This document shows positions 56,295 through 64,000 of a stretch of DNA of 64,000 bases, one piece after another. Position 1 is the stretch's first letter, and every line of letters begins with the position of its first letter. Origin of the DNA: Ahaetulla prasina (lineage: Eukaryota; Chordata; Lepidosauria; Squamata; Colubridae). The stretch covers positions 157,006,438 through 157,070,437 of the forward strand of contig NC_080540.1 in assembly GCF_028640845.1 (NCBI RefSeq), read 5' to 3'. Both the position numbers and the translations under genes were made by a program. The notes under the pieces were generated by a model. It did not search any database and was not told the DNA's origin. It saw only the letters and a list, made by a program, of their open reading frames with translations.

Positions 56295-56462
56295 GCAGCT
56301 ATTTTGGCAAGATTTTTCAGAAATGGTTTACCATTTCCTCCTTTCTGGGGCTGAGAGAGAATGACTAGCCCATGTCGCCCAGCTGGCTTTGGGCCTAAAC
56401 TAGGACTGGAACTCATAAGTCTCCTGGTTTTTAGCTGGAGCTTTAACCACTACACCAACTGG
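56295..56462 (-). mobile_element. tRNA-derived SINE
   Basis: On the minus strand AACCAGTTGGTGTAGTGGTT, AAAGCTCC, GAGTTCCAGTCCTAGTTTAG (B-box-like), GGGCTAGTCATTCTCTCTCA and GGCAAACC-like end. Confidence 0.7.
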
Positions 56463-57581
56463 TTTTCCGCTCAAAAAGCCTTATAAAGCTCTTTTCTTAC
56501 CTACTTGATGAAGTATGCCCTTCTGTTACTATTTATACTTATATTTCCAATCATGTGGCACACTGTTTACAAGATGCACCTGCTTTTCCACTAAGGTTTA
56601 CCTCACCATATCTCCTGTAAGAAAATATAGCAAAATCACAACCAAGTCAATAGAAAAATATAAAGCAACCCATTCGGTGATCAGAGATTTTGCATGAGAT
56701 ATTGCAGATGGTCAAAGGTTAAAAATGAGCAAAGTGTAGAGGAAGATTAGTAGGGTCATAAAAGAAGACTGTAAATAAAATGTAGAAACTCCTACAATCC
56801 AGCTGCTCAGAAATAAAATATTGAAACACCAAAAAAAAACCACCACCGAATATGCTATAAGGAGAACTCATGTTTGATGAGAAATTATTGATTGCAAATA
56901 TATTCGGACATATCTAAAGAGATGTTGCAAAACACATTTTGTTTTCATGAGTTTCTAGTTCCCAGAATAATATTTATAGTGGACAACTCCACATAGGACC
57001 AATCTTATCTGCATCCAGAGTGTGTGATGCTGCTCCTAATGTTACAATTCAAAACCTGGCTTTTCTTAGTCAAAATTGTTTTACCATACCCAAAATGTTT
57101 AATTATGTGAAAAAAACCAGTCTAGTTTTAGTTCAAAGTGAAGAAAAATGCTGTTCCGGGAGCAACTATGGCCTCCTTTTGTGAAAGTCCTTCTGATAAT
57201 AAACACATTATTATTTGAAAACATTCCTTCCTCACAAGAATTCAAAATAAAACACTACATCACTCTTTTGAAGTACCTGAAATAAAAATTGACTTAGCAG
57301 TGGGTATGCAACAGAATCTTAAAAAGATCTTCTCTAAGCTTGCTCAATGAAGACACGCTGTATTCCAGTTTAGTTATTTCAGTTGCAAGAATCCTAATAC
57401 TTATTGGTTCCCTATTATTTCCCCAAAAGTTGTACCTGTAAGACTGGAAGGAAAAAGTCTGTGTACAGTATTTGCATAAGTCCTTTTCCCACAATTGGTT
57501 CAGAATCAAAAGCTGCACTTCAAACACATATCCACACACATGATTTTATGTAGACCATATATGTGTGTGTGTATATGTATG

Positions 57582-57616
<35 letters not shown>

Positions 57617-57880
57617 TTAAATTTTTCCTAAAGTAACATCTCTCATTTGCTCATTATGTCGTGTGCTATAGAACAAAGGGGCAACCCAGCAACACCCCCT
57701 CCCCAGCAACACAACATAATATTAAAGTGTCTCCAATCCATCTTTTTTCAGTACATTATCTTCCAACTCTGAGCTAACACCAAATTCAGATGATTATCTA
57801 GTTTCTTCTTTTGCTATGACTGCCTTTTACCACTTCTATCTCATCATTTTCCATTTTTGTAGAAAAGGCGTCACAAATAC
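56463..57880. other. No gene; TA/GT microsatellite inside
   Basis: Unassigned AT-rich sequence. 57560-57613 holds GTGT/GTAT units and about 13 TA units. Confidence 0.5.
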
Positions 57881-57884
57881 ACAT

Positions 57885-58360
57885 ACTGTATTTTTCGGAG
57901 TATAAGACGCACCTTTTTCCCACCTAAAAGGGGGTGAAAATTTAGGTGCGTTTTATACACTGAATGTAGCCCACCCACTGGCCCCCACCCTTTGGCCTCT
58001 GTCTCCCAGCAATTTACCTCCTTGAAGCAAGCAGCAAGAAGAAACAGCCCATTTCAGCTTCAGCACAGCCTAATTAGCACATTGTCTGTTGGATCGGCCT
58101 TCCAACTCTCAGCTGTTTTGCGTGGGCCTCTGCTGCTTGCTGCAAGGAGGTAAACTGCTGGGAGCAGATTTTTTTTTTCCTGTGCTAATCAAGCTATGCT
58201 GAAAACGAAAATGAAAACAAAGCAGGCTATTTGTTGTTTGCTGTAACAAGGCAAATTTACTGGGAGGCAGAGGCAGATTTCTTTTTCTTGTTTTCCTCAC
58301 CAAAAAAGGTAGGGGCGTCTTATAGTCCGGAGTGTCTTATACTCCAAAAATACAATATAT
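57885..58360 (+). mobile_element. DNA transposon-like element, TTTTTCGGAGTATAAGACGC ends
   Basis: Left end CTGTATTTTTCGGAGTATAA, right end CTTATACTCCAAAAATACA, inverted partners of about 20 bp. It also contains smaller inverted arms (AAGACGCACC and GGTGCGTTTTATAC). No transposase. Superfamily not assigned. Confidence 0.6.
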
Positions 58361-58417
58361 AAGAAATGAAGACAACAATATATTTAAGAGATTATAGCAG
58401 ACAGACTGGACAGAGAG

Positions 58418-58530
58418 CCAGTTTGGTCTAGTGGTTAAGGCTTGAATCCAGGAGACTGAGTTCTAGTCCTGATTTAAGTATGAAAGCCAGCTATCTGACT
58501 TTGGGTCAGTCCCACTCTCTCAGCCCACCA
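58418..58530 (+). mobile_element. tRNA-derived SINE fragment
   Basis: GAGCCAGTTTGGTCTAGTGG, TTAAGGC, CTGAGTTCTAGTCCTGATTT and CAGTCCCACTCTCTCAGCCC. Confidence 0.65.
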
Positions 58531-59767
58531 TATCAGGCTTAGGTAACAAGCCCATCTGTCAATCAATACTAAAGGAGATTAAAAAAAAAAAAGCAGATCC
58601 TGCTCTTGTGGAGAAACACTAGGAAGAAAATAAAAAGCAGATAGACCTAAACCCAAGGAATAGGAATTAAAATAACAATTCCAATGAATCAATAATCAAC
58701 AAATTCATTTACCAACCATCCTTTCCAAGGTCTCAATTAAACCAAAAAAGCCCCAACCCACCAACCACATGTGACGATTTTCTCTCGTGCTGAGTGAATG
58801 TTTATAGATGGCAGGAGTCTTTCAAATCCTTCTCTTTGCGCTATTTGTAATAAACCAAAGAAAGAGAAGTGCTTTCCACAGAACAGCACTCAGTGGGTGA
58901 AATCTGTTAATCGTATGGAATGTGCACGCTTGTTCTCCACTGAGTGCTCAACGAAGAGAAGAAACTTAACAGTGCATTGTGCTTCAGGAAACAATTCTAC
59001 AATCCACATACTTTCCCCCCCTTCCATATGATGATGTTCTATTTCTCACTTCTCCTTGACTTCTTCCCTAAGTATGCCAATCTGTCTTCCTCACAATGTC
59101 CCTGTGATAAATGGCAATTTCAAAGTTCCATTTTGCTATTTTCTCCCACACCACAGACTCGCACCCATTGCAGTGTCCCTACCGTATTACATGACTTAAT
59201 TGAGTACTCTGCCTCCTTGTCTTTTTCACCTGTAGTTATTCTACCACCAATGGAAATTATACTAATACACATGGGGAAAATGTGTCTCAGAGGCTATATA
59301 CTCTTAGGTAAGGTGATCTCAGGTACAAAATACACATCTGTCCAGCCAATTAAATATAATTCATGCTACAATTCACTGCCTACTGGATGAGTGTGATGCC
59401 CATTTTGGATCAGTTAAGTGAGGAGGGTTATCTGGAATAGTTCAACACACATATACACACACACAACACAAAGCATATATTTGTGTGATCATCTTAGGCA
59501 AAGGAGGGTCAAGGTTGGTGGCTCCTTGGTACAGGAAACCATCAATGGCCTATTACTTATTTCCATTTGACGTCTTGTGTATTGAACTTCCAACCCCATG
59601 AAGCATGATAGGAGAGGTCCTCTTTGCTGTGCTCAGCTATCTCCCTAACAAGGTTAGCAAGTCTTCAGCCTGGTCAGATGCTGGAGTAGTGTTAAGGTGA
59701 GAACCTGATAAAATCACATAGACTCAGTGGACTTCTCTTGATCCCAGCATCCTCTGTGAGGCCAAAG
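58531..59767. other. No recognisable feature
   Basis: Includes a 148-codon plus-strand frame (58944-59390) with no motif and no similar neighbour. It is treated as chance. Confidence 0.35.
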
Positions 59768-60205
59768 CTGTAGGGAAAACTTTCTCTCTTGATCTTAATC
59801 TAACGCCACCAACAGCTGAAGAGTACTTCAAAGCTTTTATTATCTTTAGCTAAAGGGTGTTCTCTTAGAGAAGACAAAAATGACACGCAAACAAGTACTT
59901 TTATCCAATTGGTTACATACGTCATCTTCCTGCTTGCCTTATAAGGAACAAACAACGGTAGGTTTAGGATAAAAACAGCCTTCTCATTCACCACGCATAA
60001 TGATTTCTAACTTGCTTCTTTCTCTGTGAATCTGAACAAAGAGAGACTGTTTATAATTCTTAGGCTGCCTGATTCTTCTTATCACTTTTCACTTTTCCTG
60101 CCAGATGATAAGTCATTTTGTGCAGTTTATTTGCTACTATAATGGTTTCTACCTTATTCTACCACAGAGCCTAAATATGGCTTTAGTTATGAATGTGAAT
60201 GCTTA
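59768..60205. repeat. LTR-like dispersed repeat, copy 2
   Basis: Begins CTGTAGGGAAAACTTTCTCT and parallels 46995-47430 for over 400 bp, without the hAT fragment. It contains GCCTTATAAGG, a possible TATA box. Two single copies 12.7 kb apart would suit solo LTRs, but the ends are not defined. Confidence 0.5.
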
Positions 60206-60284
60206 CTGGCCTTCAAGTTCTAGAGTGCTTTTGACACTTCATGCTGTAAGTGCAACTCATGACAGTTTAAGAACTTAAAAGGTA

Positions 60285-60597
60285 AAGGTTCCCCTCGCAC
60301 ATATGTGCTAGTCGTTGCCGACTCTAGGGAGCGGTGCTCATCTCCCTTTCAAAGCCGAAGAGCCAGCGCTGTCCGAAGACGTCTCTGTGGTCATGTGGTA
60401 ACACTGTTACCTTCCCACTAAAGTTGGTCCCTATTTTTCTACTTGCATTTTTTACATACTTTCGAACTGCTAGGTTGGCAGAAGCTGGGACAAGTAACAG
60501 GAGCTCACCCCATTACGTGGCACTAGGGATTCGAACCGCTGAACTGCCAACCTTTCGATCGACAAGCTCAGCATCTTACCCACTAAGCCACCTTTTA
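60285..60597 (-). mobile_element. Sauria-type tRNA-derived SINE
   Basis: Ends AGGTAAAGGTTCCCCTCGCA on the plus strand; head (minus strand) AAGGTGGCTTAGTGGGTAAG, with B-box-like GGTTCGAATCCC. A short internal deletion occurs near 60398. Confidence 0.85.
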
Positions 60598-60609
60598 AGA
60601 ACTTAGTGA

Positions 60610-61200
60610 GAAACAAATAGGTATGTTTTGATTTTTTTAAACTTTGAGAAATGCATTTCGGTGGGGTGGGCTCAGAACATTCTCACAATTCCAATCAAAT
60701 ATGTAATTCTTTTTGAATCACCTAGATTTCCTCTACAATGGTGTTGTGTAAAGGATTTTGATTTTTTAAAAATGCTCCTCCCCAAACGTATTTATTTATG
60801 TAAATGATTTATATGGCTACCCATCTTACTGGGACTCTCTATGGTGGTGAAAAATGAAATTGAAACAAGCAAACAAACAAAAAAGAACTCAAATTAAAAC
60901 TCTGATCAATTAATATGTAAAATGATAAAAATATTCTTTCGATCAGAAAAAAACCCCAAATCAACCAATCCAACTTACTTAACATGCCTGCCCAAATGTC
61001 TGAGGGAGTAACTAGGTCTTTAGTACTTTATGAAAGGCCAATATGGTTGGAACCATTTGGGTCGGGTGGGGGGAGGAGGAGATACTGTTCAATAAGACAG
61101 ACCATAACAGAGAAGACACATCTCCTGGGTCCCACAAGATGGCAGTGTTTAATGGGAGGAACCACGGCAATTCTTGTGAAATGAGCAGAAACAATTGCGG
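60610..61200. other. No recognisable feature
   Basis: Unassigned AT-rich sequence. Confidence 0.35.
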
Positions 61201-61203
61201 AAT

Positions 61204-61242
61204 TGTGTGTGTGTGTGTGTGTGTGTGCGCGCGCACACGTGT
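61204..61242. repeat. GT/GC dinucleotide run
   Basis: About 12 GT units followed by GCGCGCACACGTGTGTG. Confidence 0.95.
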
Positions 61243-61499
61243 GTGTTTAAATAAATTGACCCTGTGCTGTGTAGGGCTTTATGAATGATAACCAGCATCT
61301 TGAATTGCACCTAGATGGAGAAGCTGTTTTATATGCACCATGGAACACACTGAATTGTTCCTCCTGCTGCACTCAGTTGCAACTTCCAAAGTCTTCAAGG
61401 AAAGCCCATGACAGCATATTTACAATAATCCAAACAGGAGGTAATTAAGACATAAATTCTAATAAGTAGTATTATCAAATTATAAATGAAAGCCATCGT

Positions 61500-61600
61500 T
61501 CCACAATATCTATGGAGATTCTCAATCATCCAACTCATGGTTGTTCAATAGGTGCTTTTCAAAAGGTAACTGGACTTTCTTTTGTTTTTCCCCCTTTATA
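61500..61600 (-). mobile_element. Penelope-like end fragment
   Basis: TATGGAGATTCTCAATCATC and AGGTGCTTTTCAAAAGGTAA parallel 33405-33475 in inverse order. The hammerhead-like core is not preserved. Confidence 0.4.
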
Positions 61601-61709
61601 TTTATATTCCTTAGCAGCCATCTGGTTGTTATCATGCTGAAGGTCGGTCATTAGTTCTCTGAGAGTCATTAAGGCCATTTGGGGATCTATCTGTACCCTC
61701 AGGGTCACC

Positions 61710-61860
61710 CGAATAGAATAGAATAGAATAGAATAGAATTTATTGGCCAAGTGTGATTGGACACACAAGGAATTTGTCTTGGTGCACATGCTCTCAGTGT
61801 ACATAAAAGAAAAGATACGTTCATCAAGGTACAACATTTACAACACAATTGATGATCAAT
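61710..61860 (-). mobile_element. CR1-type LINE 3' end with AATAG microsatellite
   Basis: Five perfect GAATA units (61711-61738) join directly to ATTTATTGGCCAAGTGTGAT and the same LINE end as at 4679. Confidence 0.75.
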
Positions 61861-61944
61861 ATCATCAGAGGTCTTTGGAATCAAATGTATGTAGAACTTT
61901 CTTGAGTCTGCTGAAAGGACTTGTAGACTGTGTATGTAGGATAA

Positions 61945-62268
61945 AGGTAAATGTTCCCCGACTCTAGGGGGTGGTGCTCATCTCCGTTTCAAAGCCGAAG
62001 AGCCAGCGCTGTCCGAAGACGTCTCCGTGGTCATGTGGTCCACATGACTAAACACCAAAGGCGCACGGAACGCTGTTACCTTTGCACCAAAGGTGATCTC
62101 TATTTTTCTACTTGGATTTTTTACGTGCTTTCGAACTGCTAGGTTGGCAGAAGCTGGGACAAGTAACGGGAGCTCACCCAATTACACGGCACTAGGGATT
62201 CGAACCACTGAACTTCCAACCTTTCTATCAACAAACTCAGCTTCATAGCCACTGAGCCACTGCCTCCC
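61945..62268 (-). mobile_element. Sauria-type tRNA-derived SINE
   Basis: Begins (3' end) AAGGTAAATGTTCCCCGACT with the CTCGCACATATGTGC segment deleted. Head on the minus strand: GGGAGGCAGTGGCTCAGTGG. Confidence 0.85.
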
Positions 62269-62484
62269 TGTATGTAGGATAGATAGACATTCTATCTTCT
62301 AACTATGTTACCTATTTCCTGTCTACAACATAGTCCTTTCAGAAGTCCCAAGAAGGTTCCACGCCCATTTGTTCTCTGACTCAGGTGACCCTGAGGCTGA
62401 GAGCTAATGACCAATGACCTTCAGAGTGCTAATGACTAGATGACTGCTAAGGAAAATAAATCCTTCCATTCCCCACCATTCAGC

Positions 62485-62550
62485 AGAATTGAAGAAGCTT
62501 CTTGGATGAGAATGAAATTGAAAAGCACCTCTGGAACAATTGGCCCACAA
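62485..62550 (+). mobile_element. Penelope-like end fragment, decayed
   Basis: GAATTGAAGAAGCTTCTTGG then ATGAGAATGAAATTGAAAAG and CACCTCTGGAAC. This is the same layout as 33297-33480 with GAAAC mutated. Confidence 0.4.
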
Positions 62551-62703
62551 AATTAAAGTGTAATAAAGAAGACCCCTAAAGTTTAGCCGGTGTTCAGGTG
62601 AGCACAACCCCATTCAGAATTGAGGATGGGAATATCCCAATCCTCAATCTTGCCAGGATTGAGTTGAAAACCTATTCTACCCCATCCAGACCCCTACAGC
62701 CTC

Positions 62704-62881
62704 TGTTAGATTCGGGCAATAACGAGGCAGGAGACCAGGATAGTGACAACAGCTCTTTACTATATGGTGAACCCAGCAACCAGTGTCCGGGAAAACCTCT
62801 CCTTATATACAGTTTAGCCGGTGGCTTCAACCAATCAGCAACGTGCTTTTTTCCCGCCAAAACTTTTAAAGATACATTACA
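62704..62881 (-). repeat. 3' LTR of a Ty3/gypsy-type element
   Basis: 178 bp, starting TGTAATGTATC and ending CGAATCTAACA on the minus strand (TG...CA). It contains TATATAAGGAGAGG, a promoter-like TATA box, and GCTGTTGTCACTATCC. It directly follows a polypurine tract. The 5' LTR must lie beyond the window. Confidence 0.8.
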
Positions 62882-62900
62882 CTCCTTCCCTCCCAGAAAA
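62882..62900 (-). other. Polypurine tract of the gypsy-type element
   Basis: TTTTCTGGGAGGGAAGGAG on the minus strand immediately before the LTR TG, the expected plus-strand primer for reverse transcription. Confidence 0.8.
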
Positions 62901-63330
62901 CACTTTACCACTATTTACATAATATTTACATCTTATTTTTCGACGTAATCACGCAAGTAGACTGGGCGTCTCCTGACCCTTTCAGACCTGCGCAATTCAT
63001 TCTCTGGGAGTGAGTCGAGCTGGCCGGAGGGACTGTTTGTTCCTCTCAGCTCCTCCTCTAGGCCATCCGGCCCTGGATTATTTGCAGAGTCTTCCCTGCT
63101 GTTTTCAGGATGAACCTGTTGGCGTCGCTGGACCTCCTGGAGTCAGATAAGTCCAGCGTTTGCCCGGGTTTGAGTCAGCTGTGGATTCAAACATTGTATA
63201 GTCAGGGCCTGTTTCGTCTGATTCTGACCTGTTGCGTTTTCTTATTTGGTCTATGTGGCGCTTCCATACCGGCCATCCTCTATCTCTACTAGATATGACT
63301 TTGGTCCTGTTATTTCTAGGATTTTTCCTG
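62901..63330 (-). pseudogene. Displaced C-terminus of gypsy-type integrase and 3' leader
   Basis: Just past the stop at 63331, another minus-strand frame continues with a GPKSYLVEIEDG-like segment. This resembles the GPY/F motif at integrase C-termini. The shift suggests a one-base change near 63333. Further along, the frame is broken by stops. Confidence 0.55.
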
Positions 63331-63999
63331 CTAACCAGGTCGGGCCTCGCTGTAGTTGTGTGCCCACACTAGGTCGCCTATTTCCATCCCTCTTGTTTTA
63401 GAGTGCCCTTTGTAACCGTCTGGTGTGTAGTTTGGGTTTAAACGGTCCAGTGGGCACCTAAGCTTCCGTCCCATTAGTAGCTCTGCCGGGCTGCGGCCAG
63501 TTGTTACACAGGGAGTTCTGTGCTGGACTGCTAGGAATGTATCGATTTTTGTTTGCCAATCGCCTGGCCTGATTCTGGACAATGCTTCCTTTGCGCTCCG
63601 CACGGAACGTTCTGCAAGGCCGTTCGTCGCAGGGTGGAAAGGCGCCGAGAGGACATGCCGGATGCCCTCCTCTGCCAAGTACCCCTCAAACTGGGTTGCC
63701 GTGAATTGCGGGCCGTTATCGGAGACTAAAGTGTCGGGCAACCCATGGGTTACAAATAGGTGCCGTAGGACTGAGATCACGGCCTCGGCTGTCATGGATC
63801 TCATGAGAATGATTTCCAGCCATTTGGAGTAGGCATCGACTACTACCAGAAAGGTTTGGCCGTGGAAGGGGCCGGCAAAATCGATATGGATCCTAGACCA
63901 GGGGCCCTGGGGTCTCTCCCATTCCCGAATCGGGGCCGTTGGGGGTAGCGGTCTGGACTCCTGGCAGGCCTGGCATTTCCCTACCCTTTCAGCAATTTC
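63331..63999 (-). CDS. Ty3/gypsy-type integrase, partial and truncated
   Basis: Runs off the right edge of the window. Inserts element DNA into the genome. In order: the end of the zinc-binding domain (CQAC), then the catalytic core with HIDFAGPF (first Asp), VDAYSKWLE, VSDNGPQFTA (second Asp) and HPATNGLAERSV (Glu), followed by AVQHRTPCVTTGRSPAELLMGR. The D-D-E set is complete. The frame ends early at TAG (63333-63331) in the C-terminal domain, where the neighbouring frame continues the protein. The upstream pol and gag parts lie outside the window. The copy is probably inactive, though fairly young. Confidence 0.88.
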   Translation of the reverse strand, partial: EIAERVGKCQACQESRPLPPTAPIREWERPQGPWSRIHIDFAGPFHGQTFLVVVDAYSKWLEIILMRSMTAEAVISVLRHLFVTHGLPDTLVSDNGPQFTATQFEGYLAEEGIRHVLSAPFHPATNGLAERSVRSAKEALSRIRPGDWQTKIDTFLAVQHRTPCVTTGRSPAELLMGRKLRCPLDRLNPNYTPDGYKGHSKTRGMEIGDLVWAHNYSEARPG

Positions 64000-64000
64000 C

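Overview
This is a vertebrate nuclear window, almost certainly from a snake. Three things point there: tRNA-type SINEs of the Sauria kind, CR1 LINE ends carrying an AATAG/ATAGA-type simple tail (reported, from memory, for snake L3/Snake1 CR1 elements), and large TATC and hexamer arrays. There are no bacterial-type genes.

The one recognisable host gene is WNT1 on the minus strand. Its four coding exons lie at 36177-36077, 29476-29223, 18678-18413 and 13555-13067. All junctions have GT/AG sites and the phases fit, giving 369 residues (human WNT1 has 370). The gene covers about 23 kb because its three introns (6.6, 9.7 and 4.9 kb, in transcription order 1, 2... see entries) are filled with transposon copies. 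A CpG-rich stretch with a TATAAG box lies upstream of exon 1 (36.2-37.6 kb). WNT10B, the head-to-head neighbour in mammals, is not seen in the 27 kb to the right.

The most striking accessory element is a structurally complete DIRS-type tyrosine-recombinase retrotransposon at 49308-55323 on the minus strand. It has about 112-bp inverted terminal repeats, a Gag-like ORF, an RT/RNase H/methyltransferase-like ORF, a tyrosine recombinase ORF, and an internal complementary region that joins the two outer ends. It interrupts a tRNA-SINE at a single GAA triplet with no longer target duplication.

The rest is dense repeat. There are many short non-autonomous hAT-like elements with 15-bp-scale inverted ends and 8-bp target duplications. 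One of them (26383-27351) contains a 20-unit minisatellite of 36-41 bp. A TACAGGTAGTCCTCRACTTAC-type inverted-end repeat is also abundant. LINE relics include L2, CR1 and L1; there are several SINE types, relics resembling Penelope-like elements with hammerhead-like motifs, and the 3' part of a Ty3/gypsy element with a 178-bp LTR at the right edge. Intron sizes by coordinate: intron 1 29477-36076, intron 2 18679-29222, intron 3 13556-18412.

Everything was read by eye. Family names for repeats are from memory and are the weakest part of the annotation; the WNT1 gene model and the DIRS structure are the strongest.
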